In this document: one piece after another, positions 56,915-64,000 of the stretch | Position numbering within the stretch: position 1 is the first letter of the stretch | Layout: each line of letters starts with the position of its first letter | NCBI RefSeq assembly: GCF_026241155.1 | Contig: NZ_JAPFGP010000001.1 | Coordinates: 248,001 to 312,000, forward strand | DNA: 64,000 nucleotides | Source of the DNA: Paucibacter sp. PLA-PC-4 | Lineage (GTDB): Bacteria > Pseudomonadota > Gammaproteobacteria > Burkholderiales > Burkholderiaceae_C | Reading direction: 5' to 3' | Made by a program: the position numbers and the translations under genes | The notes under the pieces: generated by a model | The model's input: the letters and a program-made list of their open reading frames with translations, nothing else | Database searches by the model: none | What the model was told of the DNA's origin: nothing

Positions 56915-57547
56915 TCAGCTCTCGACCAGGGCCGGATGCGGGTTGCGTATCACCCGGTAGATCGCACCGCTTTTGCTGACCAGCAGCACCTGGGCGCCTT
57001 CCTCGAAGACCTCGTCGGCCAGATCGGGCTCGACCAGCAGATAGTGGCTGCGGCCATGCTCATCGCGCACCCGGGCCTGGGCTGCCAGGCCCTGCCGGGC
57101 ATGGCCGGCATAGACGGTGCCGACGCGTCCCAGCAGCGTCTGCGCGCTGACCGCCGTGCTCTCGTCGCGCGGGATGATGTGGGCCACCAGTGCACCCAGG
57201 CCGCGCACCGTCGCCAGACCGGCCGGCACAGCCGCCAGCCCGGCGAGCCAGGCCGGCAGGTAGTGGCCAACCAGGCCGCGGCAGACCAGCTGCAGGCTAT
57301 AGCCGAACAGCGCATAGCCGGTCAGGAATAGCAGCAGCAAGACCAGGGAAGGCACCCGGCCCAGATGCAGCCAGCCCAGCACCCGGTCCAGCGCGCTCTC
57401 GTGGCCGGTCTCTGGCAGCCAGTCGTCCAGCCAGTTGCTGGGGCTCAGCGAGATCATCATGCCCAGGCCTTCGAGCAGGGCGATGCCGACGATCAGCGCG
57501 AAGGCGATGCCGAAGGGCAGGTTCTGGGGCGTCGTGAACAGGCTCAT
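56915..57547 (-). CDS. yqiJ: YqiJ family inner-membrane NfeD/OB-fold protein
   Basis: A 210-residue protein with three or four membrane helices (GIAFALIVGIALLEGLGMMI, LVLLLLFLTGYALFGYSLQL) and a C-terminal OB-fold (GRVGTVYAGHARQGLAAQA, EEGAQVLLVSKSGAIYRVI). This is the YqiJ/NfeD partner of flotillins, thought to anchor or load them. It is translated five bases after the PspA gene stop and precedes yqiK. Length equals the E. coli protein (about 209). Confidence 0.92.
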   Translation of the reverse strand: MSLFTTPQNLPFGIAFALIVGIALLEGLGMMISLSPSNWLDDWLPETGHESALDRVLGWLHLGRVPSLVLLLLFLTGYALFGYSLQLVCRGLVGHYLPAWLAGLAAVPAGLATVRGLGALVAHIIPRDESTAVSAQTLLGRVGTVYAGHARQGLAAQARVRDEHGRSHYLLVEPDLADEVFEEGAQVLLVSKSGAIYRVIRNPHPALVES

Positions 57548-57552
57548 GGCGC

Positions 57553-58224
57553 TCAGCTGCCTTGCTTGAGCTGGGCCAGGCGGGCATCGATCTGGGTCTG
57601 GCGCGCAAGGTCCTCCAGCGACTGAAGCTGACCGGCCTGCTCCACCTGCATCGCGCGGGCTGGGCCGGCAAGGCCGGTCTGGCGCTCATAGACGCGATCG
57701 AAGGCACCGGTGGCACCGGCGATGCGGGCTTCGATATCGCCAGCAGGCTTGACGCCGGCCGCTGTCGCAGCGCTGCTGCCGGCACGACTCTGGCGGAACT
57801 GGCTCAGCGCCGCCTCCATCTCGCGCCGCTTGGCCAGCAGTGCGTCGACATAGCCTCGATGCTCGCCTTCCTGGCGCGCCAGCTCGGCCAGGCTCGCCTC
57901 CAGCAGCGGCAATTGGGTCTCGATATCGAGCTGGCGTCCCACGGCGGCGCGCGCCAGTTCCTCGCGCTGCTGGCCCAGTGCCAGCTCGATCTGGCCTTTC
58001 AGTGCCTCATGCTGCTTGTTCAGCTCAGCATGGCGCTGCTGGGCCAGGTGGCGGTTGGCGGCATGCACGCCCAGCTCGTGGCGCACCTCGTCGACCACGC
58101 CGTCGAGCTCGCGCAGCGCCTGCTCCATCATCGCTTCGGGCGCACGGTCTTCGATGCGGTCGAGCAGGGCATGCACGCCGCCGGCCATCACGCGACCGAC
58201 GCGATTTTTCAGAGTCTCAGCCAT
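57553..58224 (-). CDS. PspA/IM30 family membrane-stress protein
   Basis: A 223-residue almost fully helical, coiled-coil protein: LKNRVGRVMAGGVHALLDRI, PEAMMEQALRELDGVVDEVR, EHRGYVDALLAKRREMEAAL. It matches PspA/Vipp1, which oligomerises on damaged membranes. Start and stop are clear. It overlaps the 170-residue upstream gene by 8 bases and is five bases from yqiJ. Its position in a flotillin operon reproduces the known PspA-YqiJ-YqiK type of membrane-maintenance cluster. Confidence 0.9.
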   Translation of the reverse strand: MAETLKNRVGRVMAGGVHALLDRIEDRAPEAMMEQALRELDGVVDEVRHELGVHAANRHLAQQRHAELNKQHEALKGQIELALGQQREELARAAVGRQLDIETQLPLLEASLAELARQEGEHRGYVDALLAKRREMEAALSQFRQSRAGSSAATAAGVKPAGDIEARIAGATGAFDRVYERQTGLAGPARAMQVEQAGQLQSLEDLARQTQIDARLAQLKQGS

Positions 58225-58729
58225 GGTGTTGGGCTCCTTTTAAGAGAGTGATGGCCTGGGCCAGTTGCAAAGTTGTGGGCAGATGCTTGTGCACCACCTG
58301 GGGATCGAATGCGCTAGCCTCGGCCGTCGTGGCCTGCCGCAGCAGCGACTCGGTCAATGCGAAGCTGCGGCGCAGCAGCGCGTTTTCCAGCTGGGCCGCC
58401 GCGGCCGAGCTGTCCGGCTGGGCGCTGATCAAGAGGGCCATCGTGTGGCAGCTGTGGTCCAGCAACTGCTGCAGCACCTCGGAATGGCGGCCCTCGGCCA
58501 GCTCCAGGCGAGCCAGCGAGTCGCGCAGTCGCGCCACCAGATCGCGGCACCAGGACAGCGCGGCGACATGGTCAAAGGCGCCGTCGTGCTGGCGTTTGAG
58601 CTGGCCCAGCAGCACGCGCAGCTTGTCGCTGTTGGTGGTGGCGCCGTCCACCTGCAGCTGGGCCAGCCAAAGATACAGATCGCTGGGAATCCGGGCCGAC
58701 AGCGGCTCCATGCTGGTGCTGGTACTCAT
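58217..58729 (-). CDS. Uncharacterised helical protein, first gene of the PspA/flotillin operon
   Basis: A 170-residue protein with no signal peptide or membrane helix, made largely of helices. The N-terminal part is IPSDLYLWLAQLQVDGATTN followed by LRVLLGQLKRQHDGAFDHVA, and the C-terminus is VVHKHLPTTLQLAQAITLLK. I do not recognise a family. It overlaps the PspA gene by 8 bases (58217-58224) and is the first gene of the operon, so it may regulate or assist membrane targeting. Upstream is an operator-like dyad at 58760-58777. Confidence 0.65.
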   Translation of the reverse strand: MSTSTSMEPLSARIPSDLYLWLAQLQVDGATTNSDKLRVLLGQLKRQHDGAFDHVAALSWCRDLVARLRDSLARLELAEGRHSEVLQQLLDHSCHTMALLISAQPDSSAAAAQLENALLRRSFALTESLLRQATTAEASAFDPQVVHKHLPTTLQLAQAITLLKGAQHHG

Positions 58730-58759
58730 GACCGGACCTTGGTGGTTGATGCGTTGAAA

Positions 58760-58777
58760 TCAAATGTATTCGTTTGA
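58760..58777. promoter_or_regulatory. Imperfect dyad upstream of the PspA/flotillin operon
   Basis: TCAAATG (58760-58766) and CGTTTGA (58771-58777) form an inverted repeat with one mismatch and a 4-base centre, 31-48 bases before the first start codon. It could be an operator or overlap a promoter; no classical sigma-54 pattern is visible. Confidence 0.35.
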
Positions 58778-58858
58778 ATTCGCTGCATCCATCACCCCGA
58801 AGGGGGAGGCGCGGAGCAAGAGTGCGGCGCCGGCCGAAGTCGGCCCGCAAAAGGAATA

Positions 58859-58879
58859 ACGGCCCGCAGGCCGTTTTTC
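58859..58879 (-). terminator. Probable bidirectional terminator after the M16 peptidase gene
   Basis: ACGGCC (58859-58864) and GGCCGT (58869-58874) form a 6-base-pair stem around CGCA. On the plus strand TTTTT follows; on the minus strand TATTCC-TTTT follows. It is 31 bases past the peptidase stop on the minus strand. Confidence 0.5.
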
Positions 58880-58905
58880 GTGAGGCGTGTTGTCCCGCCC
58901 GTGGC

Positions 58906-61626
58906 TTACTTGAAGTCGCCCGCAAACACGATCTGGAAGTCTTCGAGCTTGAAGTACTTGCGCAGCGCCGCGTTGACCTGCTCTAGACTCAGCGCGGCGA
59001 TCGCTTCGTCGACCTGCTGACTCTTGGCCATGGTGCGGCCCAGATAGAGGTTACCGGCCAGTGCACGGGTCAGGCCGGCATCCTGAGCACGGCCCAGGCG
59101 GCGCTGCGAGAGCATGGCTTTCTTGGCGCTCTCAAGCTCGCCAGCGCTGAAGCCGTCCTTCAGCGCGCGCGCCACTTCCTCGCGCAGCGCCGTCTCGACC
59201 TTGGCGCGGTTGCTCGGCGCGAAGATGGCGCCGATATTCCAGGGCGAGTTCAGGTCGATCTGGCTCCAGGCCAGGAATGACCAGACCCCGTAGCTCAGAC
59301 CGTCCTTCTCGCGGATGCGGGTCCACAGCCGCGAATCCTGGCCGCCGCCGAACAGGTAGTTGGCCACCGAGACCGCCGCGTAGTCGGCGTGGTCGTCGTT
59401 CAGCGCCAGCGGCATGCGCGCGGCCAGCACGGCATTTTGCTTGTCGGGCGTTGCCAGCAGCTGCAGCTTGCCAGGCGCGCCGGCGCTGGGCGTGGCGATG
59501 CGCTGGTAGGGCGCGGCGGCCTTCCAGTCGCCCAGGGCCTTGTCGAGCGCCGACTTCAATGCTGCTGCATCGAAGTCACCGACGGCGCTGAATTGGGCCT
59601 GGGCTGCGCCGTAGAAGCGCTGGTGGAACTCGCGCAGCTGCTCGATCTTCACGGCCTTGGTGTCGGCTTCGATCTCGTCGAAGCTGCGGCTGTGGCGCGC
59701 ATCGCCACGCGGGTAGGGGTTGATGGCCAGCGCCAGCGCGTTTTCGGCCACCGCCTCGGGCTCGGCGCGCTGCGCCTGCAGACCCGACAGCGCCTGGGCG
59801 CGCACCTCCTCCAGCGCCTCTGGTGCCAGGGCTGGGCGGCGCAGCATTTCGGCGATCAGCGCGGCGGCCTCCACCGCATGCTCGCGCTTGGTGACCCAGG
59901 CGATACTGACTGAATCGGTCGCAGGCATCACGCGCAGTTCCACCTTCAGCGCGTCGAGCCTGTCGCGCAGCTGCTGGCGGCTCAGCGTCTGCGTACCCTT
60001 GTCGAGCAGTGCGCCGGTGGCCTCGGCCACCGGGCGCAGGCCCTTGAGGCTGTCGGCATCGCCCCAGCGCAGCGTGATGTTGGCATTGACCGTGCCGCCG
60101 CGCGTGGGCTTGGGCAGCAGGGCCAGCTTCATGCCATTGGCCAGCTGGTGAGTCTGGGTCAGCTTGTCTATATTGGCCGGGCTGGCGTCGAAGGCCGCCA
60201 CGGCGGCTTCGGCTGCGGCCGGCTTGAAGGCCTTCATCTCGGCGGCCACATCGACCTTGGTCGGTGCCGGTGCGCGCACGGGTTTGTCGGTCGGGATGTA
60301 GTGGGCCAGCGTACGGTTGGCCTGGATCAGGCGCTCACTGGCGACCCGCTGCACATCGGCCAGCTTGGCGGCCTTGACGCGGTCGCGCAATAGGAAGAAC
60401 AGGCGCCAGTCACCCTGGCTGATGGTCTCGGACAAGGCGGTGCCGACCTGCTCGGGATCGGCGAACTGCTGCTCCCAGCGGTTCAGCCAGCGCTGCTGGG
60501 CGCGCTTGAGCTCGTCGGCGCTGATCGGTGTCTTGCTCAGACCTTCGACGACGCTCAGCATCTCGCGGCTGAGCGCGTCCAGATCAGCGCCCGGTGCCAG
60601 GTCGGCGCCAATCATCGTGAAGCCCGGCTCCGCCAGCGGCGCGCTAAAGGCGCTGACCGAGGCGGCGGTCTTGCTGCTCTCGACCAGCTGCTTGTGCAGC
60701 CGGCCGGCTGGCGGCTCGGTCAGGATCAGGTTCAGCAGCTCGACGGCCGCGTAGTCAGGATGCGGGCCGGGCGGCACATGGTAGGCCACGTTGGCGCTGG
60801 CCACGCCGCCGTTGCGGCGCACCGTCACCATGCGTTCACCGTCCTGCACCGGGTCCAGCGTGTAGAGCTTGGGAAGTTCGCGCTTCGGGCGAGGGATCTT
60901 GCCGAAGCTTGCCTGAACCCAGGCCAGCACCTGGGCCGGCTCGAACTTGCCCGAGACGATCAGGGTGGCGTTGTCGGGCTGGTAGTAGGTCCGGTAGAAG
61001 CCCTGCAGGCGCGGGATGTCGACGTTCTCGATATCGGCGCGAGCGCCTATGGTGCTCTTGCCGTAGTTGTGCCACTGGTACATCGAGGACATCAGGCGCT
61101 CGTAGACGATGTAACCGGGGTTGTTCTCACCCATCTCCATCTCGTTGCGCACAACGGTCATCTCGGTGTCGAGATCCTTGCGGGCGATGAAGCTGTTGAC
61201 CATCGCGTCGGCCTGCCAGTCCAGATACCACTTCAGGTTGTCGTTGTTGGCGGCGAAACTGGCAAAGTAGTTGGTGCGGTCCAGCCAGGTCGAGCCGTTG
61301 GCACGCAAACCCCGCTTGCTGAACTCGGCCCACGGCGCGCGGTTCTTCGGCGTGCCCTTGAAGATCAGATGCTCCAGCAGATGGGCCATGCCGGTCTCAC
61401 CATAGTTCTCATGCTTGGAACCGACCCGGTAAGTCACATTGACCGTGGTGCTGGGCTTGGAGTTGTCGGGCGCAAGTAGCACCTGCATGCCATTGGCCAG
61501 CCGGTACTCGGCAATGCCTTCGACCGTCGTGACGGCCGCCAGCGGCTTGGCTGCAGCCTGGGCGCCGGCCGTGCCGAAACAAAGAGCCAGGCAGAGCGCC
61601 AGACCGAGGGGGCGAATAAGAGTCAT
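58906..61626 (-). CDS. Secreted two-domain M16 (pitrilysin/insulinase) zinc peptidase
   Basis: A 906-residue protein starting at the ATG at 61626, with signal peptide GLALCLALCFGTAGAQAAAK. The active first M16 domain has the inverted zinc motif H82-LL-E85-H86 in MAHLLEHLIFKGTP and the downstream Glu in VVRNEMEMGENN. The second half (from about 470) is a homologous but inactive M16 domain with ANGMKLALLPKPTRGGTVNA and FGGGQDSRLWTRIREKDGLS, the substrate-binding half. Fused proteins of this kind degrade peptides in the periplasm. A longer frame upstream is not translated. Confidence 0.93.
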   Translation of the reverse strand: MTLIRPLGLALCLALCFGTAGAQAAAKPLAAVTTVEGIAEYRLANGMQVLLAPDNSKPSTTVNVTYRVGSKHENYGETGMAHLLEHLIFKGTPKNRAPWAEFSKRGLRANGSTWLDRTNYFASFAANNDNLKWYLDWQADAMVNSFIARKDLDTEMTVVRNEMEMGENNPGYIVYERLMSSMYQWHNYGKSTIGARADIENVDIPRLQGFYRTYYQPDNATLIVSGKFEPAQVLAWVQASFGKIPRPKRELPKLYTLDPVQDGERMVTVRRNGGVASANVAYHVPPGPHPDYAAVELLNLILTEPPAGRLHKQLVESSKTAASVSAFSAPLAEPGFTMIGADLAPGADLDALSREMLSVVEGLSKTPISADELKRAQQRWLNRWEQQFADPEQVGTALSETISQGDWRLFFLLRDRVKAAKLADVQRVASERLIQANRTLAHYIPTDKPVRAPAPTKVDVAAEMKAFKPAAAEAAVAAFDASPANIDKLTQTHQLANGMKLALLPKPTRGGTVNANITLRWGDADSLKGLRPVAEATGALLDKGTQTLSRQQLRDRLDALKVELRVMPATDSVSIAWVTKREHAVEAAALIAEMLRRPALAPEALEEVRAQALSGLQAQRAEPEAVAENALALAINPYPRGDARHSRSFDEIEADTKAVKIEQLREFHQRFYGAAQAQFSAVGDFDAAALKSALDKALGDWKAAAPYQRIATPSAGAPGKLQLLATPDKQNAVLAARMPLALNDDHADYAAVSVANYLFGGGQDSRLWTRIREKDGLSYGVWSFLAWSQIDLNSPWNIGAIFAPSNRAKVETALREEVARALKDGFSAGELESAKKAMLSQRRLGRAQDAGLTRALAGNLYLGRTMAKSQQVDEAIAALSLEQVNAALRKYFKLEDFQIVFAGDFK

Positions 61627-61706
61627 AGTGACAAATCCGGTGGATGCAGTTTTGGCGAGACAAAGGGTAGCAGCCCGAAGCGGGGGTGCCAGAAGTATGG
61701 GTGGCC

Positions 61707-62435
61707 TCAGGCGAGCGAGTCGGCTCGCCGCTGCCTCCATTGCTGAAGGTCCACACCCTTGACGATCAGCCACAGCGCCAGCGCCAGCTCGCCGACGAAG
61801 GCCGGCATCAGGATGACGGGAAACATCGCTGCCGCGAGCTTGGGGGCCAGCAGCAGCGCGAAGCTGTTGAGCAGATAACTGAGGCCCGCGAGAAGCAACA
61901 AGAGGCCCAGGGGCTTTGGCAGGAAGCCGCTGCGGGCGATCAGCCAGCCGCGCAATAGGCAGGCAATGCCGAAGAAGATCAGGCCGATGCCAAAGCCGTA
62001 GCCATGTAGATTGATCGCCAGCGCGGTCAGTGCCTGCAGCTGCGTCGCGCTGAAGGCCTGGCCGGTGCCACTGCCCTGCAGCAGCAGTATAGGCAGCAGC
62101 AGATTGAGCTTGTTCGCGGCCAGAACGGCAGTCTGGACCAGGTTGAACAGGGTTGCGAGCAGCGCCAGGGGCCGGCTGACCGGCCGCAGCAGGTAGTAGA
62201 GCGCCAGGATCACCGGCAGATCTAGCACATGCATCAGTAGATCGCCGGCGATGCCGGCCCGCCACAGCAGCGGCTCGGCTGCGATGCGCGCCGCGGTGGC
62301 CGCCGCATCGCCGGGCAGGACCACGCTGCCACGCACGACCGCCTCCCCGAACAGCCCGAGGGCGATGATGGCCAGATACAGCAGGCCGGCCAAGCGCAGA
62401 CCGATCTGCGGTGAGCGTTCGAGGGATTGGGTCAT
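61707..62435 (-). CDS. DUF4386 family integral membrane protein
   Basis: A 242-residue membrane protein with about six or seven helices (GLRLAGLLYLAIIALGLFGE, LPVILALYYLLRPVSRPLAL, FGIGLIFFGIACLLRGWLIA). It starts at the ATG at 62435. This matches the DUF4386 family, whose function is unknown. It is on the minus strand between the M16 peptidase and the Bug-type binding protein genes. Confidence 0.85.
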   Translation of the reverse strand: MTQSLERSPQIGLRLAGLLYLAIIALGLFGEAVVRGSVVLPGDAAATAARIAAEPLLWRAGIAGDLLMHVLDLPVILALYYLLRPVSRPLALLATLFNLVQTAVLAANKLNLLLPILLLQGSGTGQAFSATQLQALTALAINLHGYGFGIGLIFFGIACLLRGWLIARSGFLPKPLGLLLLLAGLSYLLNSFALLLAPKLAAAMFPVILMPAFVGELALALWLIVKGVDLQQWRQRRADSLA

Positions 62436-62525
62436 GGCCAGATTCTGCAGCCTCCGATCGGCCGATGATCGGTTTGCACAGGGAGCTCGTCGACGGTAGG
62501 CACGGCGCATTGTGGTGGGTCCCGA

Positions 62526-63482
62526 CTACCGGCCCATGCCGCCCAGCCCCATCGACACCGCGCGGCTGCGCTCGCGTTCTATCAGCCGCTCGAAGTCCCG
62601 CGCGCTTCCGCCGCCCGGCAGATTGCTGCTGGCGGCCAGGCGCTGCTGCAGTTCGGGCTCGGCGAGCACTTCATTGAGCAGCTCGTTGAGGCGCTGTAGC
62701 CGTTGCGGCGGCACGCCCTGAGGCGCGAAGATGCCGAAGGTGGAGACAAGATTGGCCGTGGGGTAGCCCAGCTCGGCCAGCGTCGGCACCTCCGGCAGCG
62801 CGGCCAAGCGCTGCGGCGCGCCGACCGCGATGGATTTGAGCCGGCCCTGGCGCACATACTGCAATTGCTGGGGCGCGACATTCGAGGACAGCATCTCGAA
62901 CTGCCCGCTCAGCGCGTCATTGAGCTGCTGGCCGCCGCCCTTGTAGGGCACATGGGTGATGTCGACTCTGGCGGTCATTTTCAGCTGCTCCAGGACCAGA
63001 TGGCCTATCGTGGCCTGGCCCGAGCTGGCCCAGCGCACACGGCCTGGGTGGCTGCGCGCCAAGGCCAGCAGTTCGGCCAGGCTGTCGGGCTTGAAGCCGG
63101 CATGTGCCAGCAGCAGCACCGGCGTGTCCATCACCCGCATCACCGGCGCGAAGTCGCGCTGCGCGTCATAGGCCAGCTTGCCCAGCAGCGGCGCGATCAC
63201 CAGCGGACTGATGGCCGAGTAGCACAGCGTGTGGCCGTCTGGCGCGGCGCGCGCCAGCGCCTCCATCGCGGCGACGCCGCCGGCGCCGGCACGGTTCTCC
63301 ACCAGAACAGGAACCTTGAGTCGCTGACTCAGACCCTGAGCCAGCAGCCGCGCGGTCTCGTCGCTGACGCCTCCGGGCGGATAGGCCACCAGCAGCCGGA
63401 TTGCCCGTTCGGGCCAGGCACTGGCGGGCAGGGCGGCCAGCAGGGCCAGCAGCAGAGCCAGCAAACCAACAGGCTTAGGCAT
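62526..63482 (-). CDS. Bug/TctC family tripartite tricarboxylate transporter substrate-binding protein
   Basis: A 318-residue secreted protein with signal peptide GLLALLLALLAALPASA. Bug family landmarks are AIRLLVAYPPGGVSDETAR, VENRAGAGGVAAMEALARAA, and VPYKGGGQQLNDALSGQFEM. These proteins bind carboxylates or aromatic acids, and very many exist in Burkholderiales without linked TctA/TctB, as here. Its start overlaps the last 8 bases of the LysR gene, which probably regulates it. Confidence 0.93.
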   Translation of the reverse strand: MPKPVGLLALLLALLAALPASAWPERAIRLLVAYPPGGVSDETARLLAQGLSQRLKVPVLVENRAGAGGVAAMEALARAAPDGHTLCYSAISPLVIAPLLGKLAYDAQRDFAPVMRVMDTPVLLLAHAGFKPDSLAELLALARSHPGRVRWASSGQATIGHLVLEQLKMTARVDITHVPYKGGGQQLNDALSGQFEMLSSNVAPQQLQYVRQGRLKSIAVGAPQRLAALPEVPTLAELGYPTANLVSTFGIFAPQGVPPQRLQRLNELLNEVLAEPELQQRLAASSNLPGGGSARDFERLIERERSRAVSMGLGGMGR

Positions 63483-64000
63483 GCTGGAGCGCGATCTCGC
63501 GTGCCAGGTTCAAGAAACTGGCCATGGGTCCGAGCTGATCGGCCCGACGGTAGACCAGGGTCAGCGGTGCTTGCAGCGCGGCGTTCTTCTGCAGGGGTCG
63601 GTAGATGATGGAATGTGCATGGGCGCCGCGCATCGACGCTGGCACGATGGAGATGCCGGCGCCGGCCGCGACCAGGTTCAGGTTGGTCATCATGCGCTCG
63701 ACCTCGGCGGCGATGCGCGGCTGCACGCCAGAGCGTTCGCACAGGCTCAGCAGATTGGCATAGAGGCCGGCCGCGCCCGGGCGGCGCACCAGGATGAGCG
63801 CCTCGCCATGCAGCTCGGCCAGCGGCACCGCAGTGTGGCGGTTGCGTGCCGTGCCGGCCAGTCGGTGGTCCAGCGGCACGGCCAGCAGGGCCGGCTCGCT
63901 GAGCAGGGTCTCGAACACCAGCTCATCGGGCTGCGCCACCGGCACGCGCACAAAAGCGCAGTGCAGCCGCGCCTTCGCGACCGCCTCGATGAGCGCAGCC
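63475..64000 (-). CDS. LysR family regulator, C-terminal effector domain (N-terminus outside window)
   Basis: Only the effector-binding domain is visible, since the gene runs off the right edge, so the DNA-binding domain is missing. It shows VFETLLSEPALLAVPLDHRL, LILVRRPGAAGLYANLL and LVAAGAGISIVPASMRG, the LysR substrate pocket wording. It overlaps the Bug-type binding-protein gene by 8 bases at 63475-63482, a common arrangement in which a LysR regulator controls an adjacent TctC gene. Confidence 0.85.
   Translation of the reverse strand, partial: AALIEAVAKARLHCAFVRVPVAQPDELVFETLLSEPALLAVPLDHRLAGTARNRHTAVPLAELHGEALILVRRPGAAGLYANLLSLCERSGVQPRIAAEVERMMTNLNLVAAGAGISIVPASMRGAHAHSIIYRPLQKNAALQAPLTLVYRRADQLGPMASFLNLAREIALQHA

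Noticed and set aside
58792-58807. CACCCCGAAGGGGGAG string upstream of the PspA operon as an operator
   Set aside because: This is a short GC-rich stem of a kind common in high-GC genomes. It resembles a stray repeat and has no supporting promoter.
1-64000. tRNA, rRNA, CRISPR arrays, transposases, integrases, prophage genes
   Set aside because: None seen on reading both strands. No direct-repeat arrays or terminal inverted repeats with transposase were found. A covariance-model scan was not possible.

Overview
The window is a stretch of a high-GC chromosome. It most probably comes from a betaproteobacterium of the order Burkholderiales, in the Roseateles/Rubrivivax/Leptothrix neighbourhood. 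This is inferred from gene content: a Bug/TctC-type binding protein, a cytochrome b561-YceI-YceI trio, an AlkB hydroxylase, many orphan periplasmic binding proteins, and a dense set of PAS/GGDEF/EAL and LytTR signalling genes. Nearly all DNA is coding, genes often overlap by 4-11 bases, and I see no rRNA, tRNA, CRISPR array, prophage, integrase or insertion sequence.

Layout. 1-5961: two divergent signalling operons. One (minus) encodes an HTH-receiver protein and a receiver-HPt protein. The other (plus) encodes a lone receiver, an HD-GYP phosphodiesterase, a periplasmic binding protein and a PAS histidine kinase. 5969-17625: S9 peptidase, AEC carrier, a membrane-anchored pseudokinase, PhoD, a binding protein, an O-antigen ligase-like protein with an inserted domain, and Rep helicase. 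17771-23440: a decayed small secreted protein, AlaC, an oligopeptide-type binding protein, lysoplasmalogenase, and a questin-oxidase/DUF1801 pair behind a dyad-rich promoter. 23516-28424: a LytS/LytTR operon with a small membrane protein between the two partners, a tiny hydrophobic peptide with its own terminator, and the YceI-YceI-b561 operon. 28590-33631: a PhnZ-like HD protein, then a HisKA_2 kinase coupled to a REC-PAS-GGDEF-EAL protein.

33733-41799 is the most unusual part. A receiver that has lost its phosphoacceptor overlaps a hybrid kinase, which overlaps a 1349-residue GMC oxidoreductase/alpha-beta hydrolase fusion. That is followed after one base by a PhoD-like phosphoesterase. Four genes this tightly packed look like one transcription unit in which a two-component system controls oxidation and hydrolysis of a lipid- or sterol-like substrate. 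41832-45303 holds small genes and a patch of three consecutive pseudogenes (NTF2-like, SDR, GNAT). 45340-52354: thioredoxin-like protein, AlkB, GNAT, DsbA-like, MBL-fold protein, CYTH-CHAD protein, LysR regulator and a binding protein. 52570-55175: small secreted and stand-alone enzymes. 55177-58729: a membrane-integrity operon (unknown protein, PspA, YqiJ, YqiK flotillin). 58906-64000: a two-domain M16 peptidase, DUF4386 protein, Bug-type binding protein and a truncated LysR regulator.

Three themes recur. (i) Sensory proteins are built from periplasmic binding proteins without a permease. (ii) Signalling folds have lost catalytic residues (pseudokinase, pseudo-receiver, MBL-like protein). 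(iii) Operons are packed with translational overlaps. Family assignments rest on motifs read by eye; no database search was run.
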